From: Siphonodentalium dalli
Lineage: Eukaryota > Mollusca > Scaphopoda > Gadilida > Siphonodentaliidae
Length of the DNA: 64,000 nt
Direction of reading: 5' to 3'
NCBI GenBank assembly: GCA_032622095.1
Contig: CP136068.1
Coordinates: forward strand, 115,183,509 to 115,247,508
Part shown: positions 1-10,996 of the stretch, in pieces
How the letters are laid out: each line of letters starts with the position of its first letter
How positions within the stretch are numbered: position 1 is the stretch's first letter
The notes under the pieces: model-generated
Told to the model about the DNA's origin: nothing
The model's database searches: none
What the model saw: only the letters and a program-made list of their open reading frames with translations
Position numbers and translations under genes: made by a program

Positions 1-207
1 AGTTTTAGTGTTGGGGGGAATCCGCACACTTACGGCTAATCTAACAGTGATTTCAGTGACTGATAAACTCGTTGACCATGACAAATGTTCATGAAATACG
101 AGCATCGACTCGGCAATTACTATTGATGTCAATGTCAATCTAACACCCGAGGTCAGCAACTAATGTTCCTATCAAACAATCACACCAAATATAGCAAGAC
201 AATACTA
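1..207. other. unannotated flank
   Basis: I see no coding, RNA or repeat signal here. Confidence 0.5.
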
Positions 208-211
208 TTAA

Positions 212-674
212 AGGTACCCAATCCGAAATAATGCTCCTAAATTACTATTTCTTTGGCTTCGAGGATAAAAACTATTTGATTCGAGTCGAGGAACCCACCC
301 GTCAAAGCTCAGAGTGATCAGATATCGATTTTTGAAGTTTGTCATTTCTCGAGATGTGCAATTAAATGTGGCCCAGAAACACATGGTCAAACGGATGGTA
401 TCGGACAAAATTGCGGATGAAGATGGATAACTCTAAAATCAAGTGATAATACGGCCAAATTTCGTGATAATTAAATGATAATACGGCCATATTTTGTTGA
501 ATAAAATGTTGATAAATAACCAGTTTCGGGAAATTTTATACCATAGTTGACAGTGCATGGAAAGCATGATTTTGTTGCAATAAATCGATTCTGATAAATA
601 AAGCGTATTCTGAAGAACTGTTTTTGTTGTTGGATCTTGATGATATGCGGACCGTCTGATCGGATAGAGTACCT
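212..674 (+). mobile_element. MITE family A, copy 1, with TTAA target duplication
   Basis: A 463-bp non-coding element. It starts AGGTACCCAATCCGA and ends TCGGATAGAGTACCT, an imperfect terminal inverted repeat. TTAA flanks it at 208-211 and 675-678. Homologous copies lie at about 1368-1852 (same direction), 22891-23355 and 29637-30062 (both reversed). TTAA targeting is known for piggyBac and Kolobok transposases. No transposase is present, so the family assignment is inference. Confidence 0.75.
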
Positions 675-1018
675 TTAATAATAATGGTCAACACACACAC
701 TAGCACAATGAACAAACAACACGTGTGTGTGCATAATTACAGCTTTGAGTATGTGGCGTGGATGCACGCGTGAGTAAACTGCACAAGCTTAGTACATCTC
801 GCCGATGTCTTTATCTCGCCCCATGCAGAGGCACCCACCCTGCATCCTGACCATTCATGTAGCTATTATTGTTCTGAAGACCCCTCCCCTCAAGTTGATC
901 ATCGGAAGCGGTTCAATCCCTCCCGCCAAACTCAATATATCGTTATATATTATACATAAGGCAACATATTACATACAAATTATAATTTATTCCACTTATA
1001 AATAAACCCATGCAGATT
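675..1018. other. no recognisable feature
   Basis: Non-coding sequence with a short CA-rich patch near 692-730. I see no gene. Confidence 0.5.
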
Positions 1019-1209
1019 ACACAAAATTCAGACATTTATGGGACCATCTCCTATTGTACTGAACAGAAAATATGCAACAAATAAATGAATTTGGCCAGGG
1101 GTGAGTGCAAAATACACTCATTCCTGGCTCAAATTCATTCATTTGTTGCATGCATATACTATATCGAGTATAATAGGAGATGGTCCCATAAATGGCTGGA
1201 TTTGGTGTC
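1019..1209. mobile_element. MITE family B, complete palindrome
   Basis: A 190-bp near-perfect palindrome. The arms 1019-1110 and 1117-1209 share ATGGGACCATCTCCTATT and its complement, and the centre is GAGTGCAAAATACACTC. Half-copies (one arm only) occur at about 1858-1940 and 19418-19506. The whole element would fold into one long hairpin. Confidence 0.75.
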
Positions 1210-1367
1210 AAGTCCCCTTTAATGTGTAATATTTAAAATATACGAAATTATTCCATTGATGAAAATCAATCACTGGACATGGACACACTGTAAACAAAAT
1301 AGACTGAAATATAACATACATGTATCAGTTGTAAACTTTGCAAATTAGACAAAACTATAGATCATCT

Positions 1368-1852
1368 TTAAAGATGCATAATCCAATTAACGCTCCTAAA
1401 TTACTATTTATGTGGCTACGGGGGTAATAAATATTTGAATGGAGTCGATGAACCCACCATCAACAGATCCAAAGCTCAGAGTTATCAGATATCGATTTTT
1501 GAAATCTATTATTTTTCACCATCTGGAATATTTGGCGGCCCGGAAAATATTCGACGAATGTCGACCGCCATACTCTGAATACCAAATTGCTTTGAACAAA
1601 ATGTTGATAAATTGCATACGTCCGGTGACACTTATTAAAAAAATAATTGGAAACAGGAAACGGAGACTGTGGAAAATGAACAACATACATGTAGCCACAT
1701 AGAACCGTAAAAAAACGAACTGAGAATTTACCCGATTATGAAAATTGGGACTAAAAACCGCACTGCATGGTTTGTTCGTAATAAAGCATATTATATAATA
1801 CATACAAGTGCAGATAAAAATCGCAGAAGATCTTGATCATGTTATTCGGACT
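1368..1852 (+). mobile_element. MITE family A, copy 2, degenerate ends
   Basis: Shares the family A body, including CTCCTAAATTACTATTT and CAGATATCGATTTTTGAA. The terminal repeats are eroded (AAAGATGCATAATCC at the left). Short open frames inside it do not resemble known proteins. Confidence 0.6.
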
Positions 1853-1857
1853 TTGGG

Positions 1858-1940
1858 TTAAAATTCATTCATTTGTTGCATATATTCTGTTGAGTATAAA
1901 AGGAGATGGTCCCATAAATGGTCGGATTTCGTGTAGTCCC
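1858..1940. mobile_element. half-copy of MITE family B
   Basis: One arm of the family B palindrome (AAATTCATTCATTTGTTGCA through GGAGATGGTCCCATAAAT). It directly follows the family A copy, and the other arm is missing. Confidence 0.6.
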
Positions 1941-1984
1941 CCTTTAAAACAGATATTATCGGTGTCCGGCTTTTTGGGTATAAT

Positions 1985-2380
1985 ATACCTCATTTGAACG
2001 TCTTAAAGACATATTATGTACTTGTTCGGGTTCTTGAAACTGATAAGTTAGTACTCAGGCGCTATGTCAACTGGAGGATTGTTGTAATCTACTAACATCA
2101 CCGAAAATCTCAAAGAAATCGACCATACCACTCCATGGATATAATCGTTTGAACTACTCACAATTGTAAATATTTACATCTCGATTCGGGACGCAAAAAT
2201 CAGTGATAAACGAATGCTAATGATTTCGCCATCGAGAGTCCTTGCATTTTATTAATATATAAGAATGAGGGTGTGTGTGCTGGAAATTTGGACTAACATT
2301 CGTAAAAATAACCACTTTGAGTGAGATTATTCTCTATTCCTATTTGAACACCCAACCGGAGCGTTTCACATCACGTTAAT
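1985..2380 (+). repeat. dispersed repeat family C, copy 1
   Basis: Matches, on the opposite strand, the copy at about 10332-10720. Shared blocks include CATATTATGTACTTGTTCGG, ACTGATAAGTTAGTA and AATATTTACATCTCGATTCG. A partial copy lies at about 41545-41690. A further copy is split between about 2686-2812 and 6072-6185. No coding content; the class is unknown. Confidence 0.6.
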
Positions 2381-2974
2381 AGCTGATATCATTGGAAAAT
2401 ATAGAGAGAAAAAACGAATGTCGAAATATGTTGCTATCAAGTTTAACCCTTTCATGCCGGGAGCTGCGCTGGCGCAACATTAAAGACCATGTGCCAATGC
2501 ATTATCTTATACATGTATATATGCGAGTCGACCATAGGTCGCCTAGCATATATTAGAGAATGCATTGGCCTAACAATTTGCTTTTATTTTGTACCACTTT
2601 TTCTCACATTCTTTAACAATTTTTATAAAAAAAAAAATCTTACATTCTATAACAATTTTATAATTGTTTCTTATATTTCTTAAAGTGATGTGAAACATTC
2701 CGGTAGGGTGATCAACTAGACATGTAGAATAATCTTGCTGAAAGTAATTATGTTTACGAATATTAATCCAAATTTACAACAAACACCGTCATTCTTGTAT
2801 CTATATATATATTTGCGAATGTCTGTCTGTGTTCTATAGAAATTCACAGGGGACCATCTAGATAACAACAGAGGGGTCTATTTGGGGTAATTTTTACGAG
2901 AAAGATAATAGTACGGGTTAGAATTTTCTAAAATGACGCTGTAGTTGTCATGGGCACAAAAGGGGGAGGGGCAG

Positions 2975-4200
2975 AAAAAAAATTGTCGCCGATTTCCACC
3001 AAACTTATACATAATCATCTCCATGATATGAGGAATCTAATGTTGTGGTTTATAGATGTCAAAAGTGGCGCCATTTGAGTCAGTGGTGCACGGAATGGGA
3101 GAGGGGCACAATAATTGATAAACCTGTTTAGCGTCGATTTCCATGAAACGAGGAATCTAATCGTGTGATTTCAAGATGGCAGAAGTGGCGCCATTTGAGT
3201 CAGGGGATGCACGGAAGGAAGAGGGGCACCAAAATTGATAAAACTTTTAAAGCCGATTTCCACCAAATTGATACCCATTCTTTTCCATGATACGGCAAAC
3301 ATAATCGTATGATATAAGTATGGCAAAATTGGCGCCATTTGAGTCATTGGTGCGGGGAGGGGGAGAGGGGCAACACAATTGATAAAACTTTTTAATGCCG
3401 ATTTCCACCAAATTGATACACATTCTTCTCCACGATTCGAGAAATATGATCGTGTGATGTAAAGATGAAAAGTGGCACCTTTTTGGGTCAAGGTGCACGG
3501 AATGGGAGAGGGGCACCAAAATTTATCAAACTTTTTAGCGCCGAATTCCACCAAATTGATACACATTCTTCTACATGATACGATAAATATGATCGTGTGA
3601 TGTGAAGACGCCAAGTTGGTGCCGTTTGGATGAAAGATGGAGGGGGGACTTAATTTGATAAGAATATATTTGGTCGCCGATTATCACCAAACTTATACAT
3701 TATCATCTTCATGACATCAGGAGCGTAACGGTATGTCATAAAGCTGTCATACGTGGCGTGTGATTTAAATGTGTCAAAAGTGGAATTTAAAGTGATTTAA
3801 AAATGGCAAAAGTGGTGCCATTTGAGTCAGGGGTGCGATGAAGGGGAGAGGGACGCCAAAACTGATAACAGATGGATACAAAATCTTCTGCACCAAACAT
3901 ACATAATCATCTCCATGATATCAGGAGTCTAATCGTGTGGTTAAAATACCCCAAATTGGCGACGTTTGTTTAAGAGATATATAAAGATACGAATTTGTTG
4001 CCGATTTCCACCTATTTTATATATATTCATTTTCATAATGAGTAGAGATGTCATATTGGCGCCACTTGAGTCCAGGATAGGGCGGGGAGGGACAACATCT
4101 ATAGAAATATGTTTAGCACAAATTTCCACCAAATTCATCCACATTATTCTCCAATGATACGAGGAATCAAATTGTGTGGACCAGTTGAAGACGCCAAGGT
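2975..4200. repeat. diverged tandem array, unit ~120-145 bp
   Basis: About nine imperfect units. Each contains a form of GCCGATTTCCACCAAA, a CATGATACGAGGAAT segment, and GTGGCGCCATTTGAGTCA followed by a purine-rich GGGAGAGGGGCA. Unit starts fall near 2987, 3131, 3250, 3396, 3539, 3674, 4000 and 4118. Long open frames on the minus strand here, such as 3171-3614, are translations of the repeat. Confidence 0.75.
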
Positions 4201-5150
4201 TGGTGCCTACATTTGTGAATGTCTGATCTGTCTGTGTCATCGATACCTTCATGTGGACCATCTATATGGCACCAAAGAGACTAACACGTGTAACTTATTA
4301 CGAGCAAGATAATGGTCAGTCTGGGTGAACGTCGACTCTATATTTGAAATATAGAGTCTGGAGCTTATGTCGCCAATACCATTTCTATTCAGCGAAGAGC
4401 TTCCCCAAAATGACGTTACGGATTTTAAAAAATACATCGATGATTGACAGGTGTCCCCACGTGTTATTTGTTGTGCTTCGCAATAGCAATGGCCTGTGTC
4501 GCGACATAAACTTGCAGCAGATAATATTTGTCGTGTGTGCGACTATTCTTTTTCGGGAGATGAACTCGCTGCATCAACCGGAAAGCTGCATCCGAGAGCA
4601 AAAAATAGGGTCGTAATCAAAAATGATGCTTTAGAACTATTTAAAAGCATAAAATTAAGTCATTTCCTCGGTGTTAAATTTCAGATGACTTTTTTACGAC
4701 AAATAATTTGATTTGCAAACCATGGTACAATAAAGTATATCAAATACACGGACATGAGTGAGTTCTATTTATATTTATGGAAGGCCAAGTTGGTACCATG
4801 CGCAGGCCTATCTATCAGGTCCAGCACATCCTTCAAATTAATCCGAATATATATTTTCGAAGCCATTGTTTCTGTCTGTTGTATTTGCAAGCATCGCTTT
4901 CGATCGGAGAAATTCCGCTCTGTTACTATATTTAGAGGTGACATTATGCATGGGAGTCTCCGCCCACTAACACTTGTTTATTAACCCATACGGTTTCATT
5001 GGACGGAAAATAATTTACGCAATCAATCAGATTACGGAATCCCGAGGACTTGGAAATGAGATAGCGATGTTATCCGTCAGACCTTATATTCAATGTTGTA
5101 ATGAATATTTAGGTATGAGTTTACTCAGACTGGATAATGGTGTGGGTTAA
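4201..5150. other. spacer between array blocks; possible decayed coding scrap
   Basis: Holds an 11-bp-arm hairpin at about 4334-4356. A 71-codon plus-strand frame at 4496-4711 contains a CRVCDYSF cysteine pair, and 4862-4920 reads CCICKHRF. These could be remnants of a cysteine-rich transposon protein, but I recognise no family and the frame may be chance. Confidence 0.25.
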
Positions 5151-5159
5151 TTTTTTTCT

Positions 5160-5640
5160 AAAAAGACGCTGTTTGTGTCAGGTGCAAAAAAATGGGGATT
5201 TCCTCAAACTGATACAATATAATCTCCATGATATGGTATTGTTAGGGTCAGGAGTGCACAGAGGGCACCAACATATATTTAAACGCCCATTTCCTCCAAA
5301 CTGATATATATTCTTTCCCATTATACGCGGAATTTAATCGTGTAATTTAAATGGGGGTCGCTTGGGTGAGAGATGGGGGGAGGCACTAAATTGGATAAGA
5401 ATTTGTTTAGATGCCGATTACCACAACATATATACGTATTCATCTCCGTGCTATCAGGAATCTAACGGATGTGGTTTAGATATGGGAAAAGGGGCACGGT
5501 TCGAGTCATTAATGTGGAAGGGATGAGCACCAAAGCTGATACCAATATAACTAATTTCCACCAAGAAAGGACGCTATACATGTAGCATTGATGAGAATGT
5601 TTTAGTCGCCAAAAATCAACAAAAGTTGTATAAAGTCATC
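5160..5640. repeat. second block of the ~120-145 bp tandem array
   Basis: Four more degraded units related to 2975-4200, with TTTCCTCAAACTGATA, CCATTTCCTCCAAACTGATA, GCCGATTACCACAAC and AATTTCCACCAAG at about 125-bp spacing. From 5640 to about 6070 I see nothing recognisable. Confidence 0.6.
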
Positions 5641-6488
5641 TCCATATAATTCGTTCTATAAGGAGTTTTTGGCGTTCACACTTCACAGCCTCGACATGTG
5701 GTGACCTAATTAAGTCACTTGAACAATTACATCTTCTCAACTGTCATTGGTATGGGGACGGGAATCAGGACATTCATACAGTGAGTTCGCAAACAGATAC
5801 ATAGAAGGAAACACAAGTATACTTATCATTATATTTAAGAGATGCATATATTCTTGCAAAATGAGGGACATTGAATCGTTAGAGGGTGGTATATGTTAGA
5901 CTGTGTAATGTATTATGTATTATAACACAAATGAGTCTGCCCCATTCGATATTTTTTCCGCAAGATATATACTATTTGTCAAGAGAGATGGAAATGCGTT
6001 GAAGACCCATTCGCAATAGTAGTGACAGTGTGCAGTCAAATATAGTTTCTTCTGAGATAAAAGCAAACAGTCAATAGCACATGACGAAATTATTTGCGTT
6101 AGTTTATGGCCGATTGTTGCGTGCCGAATCGAGACACGGATGTTTTCTATTTTTCTATGGAGTGGTATGGAAGATTTCTTTGAGATTACATTCTTTATCA
6201 ATTTTTATCTTTTTTTTCTTACATTCTTTAAAAAATTTTAGATTTTTTTATCATTATTTCTTACATTCTTTAACAATTTTTAATAATGTTTTATAATTTT
6301 TTCTTACATTCTTTAACAATTATGAAAGAAAAATATTATAAATTTGTCAGGCCAATGCATTTCTTTTATATATGCGAGGCGACCTATGGTCGACTCGCAT
6401 ATATAAGAGTATGCATTGGCACAGGGTTTTCGCAAAAATTCAGGAAGCTCCCGCCATGAAAGGGATAACTAAGATCTCGTCAGCTTCG

Positions 6489-7529
6489 TTAGCTCAGTTT
6501 TATGGTCTCTAGCGTATAATTCCAACAGCGTTCTAGTTCTGACCTATCTCTGGCACCAATAGTGAGAAGTTTTAACGGATTTTCCAATGGCTTGTCAATG
6601 AAAGTGACAGTTGAACCTAAGTGAATCAGCTCAATGTTAGCCTTCTGGGGAACGAGTCCAAATAGCATGGCGTCGTCAACGTTCAGGTAAGGCAAACTCT
6701 GGGCGGTGGAGAGAATGACAGGGGACAGCTCTCTATTGAAAAACACCGCAAATCCGACGCAGTGAGACGGAAATGACGTTTTGTTCGGGAGGATTTTCTC
6801 AGGCACGTACCATCTACTGTCGTTCTGTCTAACGATTTCTCCGTTATGTTTCACGTGACAATAAATCTTCGATTTGCTTTCTTTCATCTTCGGAACAATG
6901 TTCCTCACAAAAAGTGCAAGGTTAAGACATATGTCGTCATCAAGTTTCACGATATATTTAGCTTGATGACAATAGTTCTCCATCCATCGTAACGCAGACA
7001 AAGACTTCGTGGTAAGGTTTCTAAAATCGTCGATGAAATCTCCAACCAGTGTGTCTTGGTATATTGCGAACTCGTCGATTATATTATCCATCTGCCCTTC
7101 GTCGCGAGACCTCCCAAGAACAAACACATATTTAATGACAATGTCCTTGAACACTATATTTTTCAGCCAAGTGTTTCTGATATATTCTCGACGTGCTAAG
7201 TTGCCATGGTAACTGTGAAAGTAGATGAAAATATCAACCGGTCCATCCTCACACAGATGTTGGTTGTCCATCGTCATTGGTTTCGTATATGGATGTTTTG
7301 AGTACCTTTTATCCTCTTTCCGCTCAGATCCCACAGATTGAGCCGCAATGGAGTCCCATAATTGTTGCTTGACCTTTGCCTTCTCCGCATTATTCAGCGC
7401 GTTGGGAACGGACTTCACGTGGTGGCCTGATTTAAGCCTAAATGACAAGACCATAAAAACGCCACCTACCACTGTCAGTGTTATAAGCAACAGGGTAGAC
7501 CATCTGAACCTCCTATATATACGAATCAT
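6489..7529 (-). CDS. GT31 beta-1,3-galactosyltransferase-like protein
   Basis: A single-exon 346-residue frame with ATG at 7527-7529 and TAA at 6489-6491. A short basic tail (MIRIYRRFRWS) is followed by a hydrophobic anchor at about residues 12-30, giving a type II Golgi topology. The catalytic region begins near residue 93. It shows the family 31 motifs RREYIRNTW (113-121), FVLGRS (136-141), GDFIDDFRNLTTKS (163-176), the metal-binding DDD at 197-199 within KYIVKLDDD, and SHCVGFAVFF (255-264). LNVDDAMLFG (282-291) stands where the family usually has an acidic-acidic-V-x-x-G motif. Sequons occur at N171, N236, N249 and N337. Members transfer galactose or GlcNAc from UDP-sugar in beta-1,3 linkage; the exact donor and acceptor cannot be told from sequence. 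Length is normal and no break is visible. A MITE end lies about 25 bp past the stop. Confidence 0.93.
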   Translation of the reverse strand: MIRIYRRFRWSTLLLITLTVVGGVFMVLSFRLKSGHHVKSVPNALNNAEKAKVKQQLWDSIAAQSVGSERKEDKRYSKHPYTKPMTMDNQHLCEDGPVDIFIYFHSYHGNLARREYIRNTWLKNIVFKDIVIKYVFVLGRSRDEGQMDNIIDEFAIYQDTLVGDFIDDFRNLTTKSLSALRWMENYCHQAKYIVKLDDDICLNLALFVRNIVPKMKESKSKIYCHVKHNGEIVRQNDSRWYVPEKILPNKTSFPSHCVGFAVFFNRELSPVILSTAQSLPYLNVDDAMLFGLVPQKANIELIHLGSTVTFIDKPLENPLKLLTIGARDRSELERCWNYTLETIKLS

Positions 7530-8030
7530 TGTGTATAGCTCCTATTAACAACCGGAAATTCAGAAGAAAAAAAACAAAACAAGTACGTTCGACCCAATTT
7601 GCCTGCGCATATACCTCAACAGGTCTTGTTCGACTCAAGTAGAGACAATTGACCAAAGGTTGATAGTTTGTTGTTGATGAAATTCTCCAGAACTGAAAAT
7701 CTCGAGACTATAAATACAGTCCTGACACCTTCAGATGTCCAAACGGTAAGTATACCAATATCTGATCAGCTTATCGACGCGTATGCTTCCACATGTATCG
7801 AATACAATTTGTCATACGTAGAACACATGTATATAATATGCAGCAATGCTTGTTTATTTGATAATTTTGGTTGTAGTTATTATTGTGAAGTCTAAACACA
7901 CACGAACATCTCTGGATGTGTCACACCGTCATGATTTATCTCAGTTTGTATAGTCCGTTGTCCCAAGTCACCATCGATGGTAGATGCAGGCACGCATTCT
8001 GAAAGGATAAGATATATATTTATCACACAG
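7530..8030. other. upstream region of the GT31 gene
   Basis: Should hold the minus-strand promoter and 5' leader. I find no convincing TATA box or other core element in the right orientation. A 75-codon plus-strand frame at 7668-7895 has no recognisable feature. Confidence 0.3.
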
Positions 8031-8032
8031 TT

Positions 8033-8396
8033 AGGCTGAATAGGTCACTCTCACCGGTTTTCTGTGATAAAGTTACCGAGGTTCCTGAAATTGTGATAAA
8101 GTTACCCAGGTTGGAGAGGATTGTGATAAAGTTACCCAGGTTAAGAATATTTCATGTTTTGCAACAAATTATTCATTTTTGCGATCAAAATGACGAGCTA
8201 CAGTACTAATATGTCTTAATGTGTGCTTAATAGGGACTTTTACTTGCCAAAACTGAACAGTATTTCCCTCAGTCACTTTTAAATCAAGTTCTTATTGTCA
8301 GATTTGCTTAACCTGGGTAACTTTATCGCATTTCTCTCCAACCTGGGTAAGTTTATCACAATTTCAGGAACCTGTGTAACTTTATAACAGAAAACA
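8033..8396 (+). mobile_element. MITE family D, copy 1
   Basis: The left end carries three tandem units of a ~28-bp motif (TTGTGATAAAGTTACCCAGG). The right end carries three inverted units (CCTGGGTAACTTTATCACAA). The ~170-bp core between them includes AAAACTGAACAGTATTTCCC. The outer TIR reads GAATAGGTCACTCTCACCG on the left and is truncated on the right. Confidence 0.75.
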
Positions 8397-8757
8397 TTAA
8401 GAGCTTAGCGCAATGATATCGATACCGGAACTATATATTATGTTAATTAAAATATAATTATGATATTCAAATTGTGTTGGGTTATTTAGTTTTGACTCGG
8501 TTGATTGAGATAAACGTGGGTGAAAATTAGGGTGGTTGAATAATGTTGTCAACATGAAAAGACACATTTAAATGGGACTATATTTGCAGTAATGCCACTG
8601 TAACAGTTCAAAATAATAACAAAATGTATTTATTTTACATGACATTGTACTTGTTGATGATCGTTGTTTCACAGACTTATGTCAAATTGATGTTATTTTG
8701 CAGGAACCCACTCAGAAGGCATTGGGTCCATTTCAGTAATATCGATCACTCGACTGA

Positions 8758-9664
8758 GGCCTGTTTTATACGACATGTGATACACGTGTATAACTGGCTA
8801 TTTTCCTGGTGAAATATATAAGAGAGTCGGCAATTGATCGTGTGTTACACGTCGTATAAAACCACGATACTCGTCGAAATTCGTCCTTACACGCGTCGAC
8901 GTATTACACGACTGGCCTGGACGCGTAACTCATCACTTGTTCGTCAATTACGCGTCGCTGATTTATACGACGGGTATGACACGAGTAACGGAACACAGTA
9001 TGGCATAATATTTCACCCCATTTTGAGCCCCAGGGCGATCGCACATGCGCAGAAGAGTTATGACTGTTTTATACGACGTGTAATACACGTGTAAGGTTAA
9101 CTCGTCGTCAACACGAGTTTTTAACGTTTGATTTATATGACGTGTTAACTTTACACGTGTAATCTAGACTGGCGTCAAGGGACGTAATCCGACTAACTCA
9201 AAAGGGAGTTAACCCATCGTAAACAAATAAAGTCATGTCGTCCGCTATAAATCTACGACATCTTGTCCTTCTAAAACTGTTACGGATGCGCGCTGAGCGT
9301 ACAAAACGCAATGGAATTCTTCTCATGCTTTTGCGTCAAAGGGAGTTAATGTTGAGAACATTAATGTTGTCAGTATCTCAACTGAATATGCAATTGTGTG
9401 CCCCTAGGGAGCAAAATCGGTCATGCCGACGCCTTCTTCGAAACCAGGGTTGGTTCGAAACAGTCAATGCCTATGGCGACAGACACTTAAAAAAAAAACA
9501 TTCCGAATTAGTCGGGAGACTTTTAACCATATCGTTGACAATATTCGTCACCATCTCGTAGTTCACACGTGTAAAGTTAACACGTCATATAAATCAAACA
9601 TTAAAAACTCGTGTTGACGACGAGTTAACGTTACACGTGTATTACACGTCGTATAAAACAGGCC
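8758..9664 (+). mobile_element. PIF/Harbinger-type deletion derivative
   Basis: A 907-bp element with the TIR GGCCTGTTTTATACGAC and its complement at 9648-9664. TGA at 8755-8757 and 9665-9667 is a 3-bp target duplication, as expected for Harbinger. The terminal region is rich in ACACGTGT and ACGTCGTATAAA motifs. A ~100-bp subterminal block near 9065-9165 is repeated inverted at 9563-9664. Because AGGCCT is itself palindromic, a 5-bp duplication (GACTG) with the ends shifted by one base is also possible. Confidence 0.7.
9235..9600 (+). pseudogene. truncated, frameshifted Harbinger transposase N-terminus
   Basis: Two overlapping frames together give the start of a HARBI1-like transposase. One reads RNQGWFETVNAYGDRHLKK (9235-9561). 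After a one-base shift the other reads KKTFRISRETFNHIVDNIRH (9423-9617). Family members have a W-x-x-V-x-x-x-Y-x-D-x-R-F-K-K-x-F-R-M-S-R-x-T-F pattern here. The DDE catalytic domain is absent and the right TIR follows at once, so this is a relic captured in a deleted element. Confidence 0.55.
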
Positions 9665-9887
9665 TGACTGAGCTTACCCTTATTATTGATTTATCCTTCC
9701 GTGGCGTTTAGTTCGGATGGAATTGTGTAACACCATATACTTACTGAATAAATTTACGGATTCTGTTTGAATTATTCATTTAACAGTTCGAATTGGATTA
9801 CCTCGTTGCATGCTGTGTAATACAAGCGAGTCGATATGAGCTGCTATACACACACGCTTTTCTCTACCCATAGCTCAGCCACCGATT

Positions 9888-10275
9888 TAGGCTGAATAGG
9901 TCACTCTCACCGATTTTCTGTGATAAAATTATCCAGGTTCAAGAAATTGTGATAAAGTTACCCAAGTTGGAGAGAATTGTGATAAAATTACCCAGGTTAA
10001 GCAAATTTCACAATAAGAACTTGATTTTAAAAGTGACTGAGGGAAATACTGTTCAGTTTTGGCAAGTAAAAGCCCATATTAAGCACACTTTAAGACATAT
10101 TAGTACTGTAGTTCGTCATTTTGATCGCAAAAATGAATAATTTGTTGCTATACATGAAATATTCTTAACCTGGGTAACTTTATCACAATCCTCTCCAACC
10201 TGGGTAACTTTATCACAATTTCAGGAACCTGGGTAACTTTATCATAGAAAACCAATGAGAGTGACCTATTCACCC
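9888..10275 (-). mobile_element. MITE family D, copy 2, both ends present
   Basis: Same architecture as 8033-8396: three motif units, core, three inverted units. The core is inverted relative to copy 1. Outer TIRs are GAATAGGTCACTCTCACCG at the left and its complement ending near 10275. A plus-strand frame at 9949-10140 is an artefact of the repeat. Confidence 0.75.
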
Positions 10276-10331
10276 CCATGTAGGGCCATATCGACGTTTT
10301 GGTTTAGAGTTGCCCCTCTTGGGTGTAGGGT

Positions 10332-10720
10332 GTTATTTAAAGTGATGTGAAACACTCCGGTGATCAAAAGAGATTGAGAAAAATCTTGCTTAAAGTATTT
10401 ATTTTTTTTACGAATATTAATCCAAACACACACTGTCATTGTTATATATTAATTAAAGGCAATGACTCTCGGTTGCGAAATCATTTGTGTTAGTTTATCG
10501 CTGATAGTTGCGACCCGAATCGAGATGTAAATATTTACAATTGAACGTAGTTCAGACGATGTTTTCTATGGAGTGGTATGGTAGATTTCTATGAAAATTT
10601 CGGCGATGTTAGTAGAATGCTACACTCCCCAGGTTGGCATAGCACTTGAATACTAACTTATCAGTGTCACGCACCGAACGAGTCCATAATATGTCTTTAA
10701 GAAAGCATGTACGTATCCCC
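10332..10720 (-). repeat. dispersed repeat family C, copy 2
   Basis: Reverse-oriented copy of the repeat at 1985-2380. It begins AAAGTGATGTGAAACACTCC and ends near ACGAGTCCATAATATGTCTT. 10721-10990 holds a short TATAT-rich run (about 10861-10885) and no gene. Confidence 0.6.
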
Positions 10721-10996
10721 CAATAACACACTAACACCATATATGGTTGATTTTATTTTGAACACATCTACCGCGTGTCCGCCCCTTTAAGTGTCGCTTT
10801 CAGGTATATGAATTTTCTGAGTTGGCTCAATTAAAAAGATTTCTTAACTCGGTCTGTGATATTATATTATATTATATTATTATAGTATACTAAAAAACAT
10901 GACCTGTTGCATTTGGATACCTTCCTCTCATCGTGGTTCATGCATATAACAGATTATTAATATTCAATAAGACGACTAAGATGAGCTAGTTCATAT

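Larger units (their letters stand above)
2447..6463. mobile_element. TTAA-targeted MITE split by nested insertions
   Basis: The left end at 2447 (TTAA then CCCTTTCATGCCGGGAGCTG) and the right end at about 6463 (AGCTCCCGCCATGAAAGGG) match the two ends of the compact 250-bp element at 48740-48989. Each end carries the ~80-bp hairpin described at 10997-11469 (here 2486-2575 and 6351-6427). Between them lies a family C repeat starting at 2686 and resuming at about 6072. Inside that lies a ~3.2-kb tandem-repeat block. Nested insertion explains this best; the order is inference. Confidence 0.5.

Noticed and set aside
3171-3614. 147-codon minus-strand frame with internal repeats
   Set aside because: It is the translation of the ~120-145 bp tandem array; no domain, and the frame moves between units.
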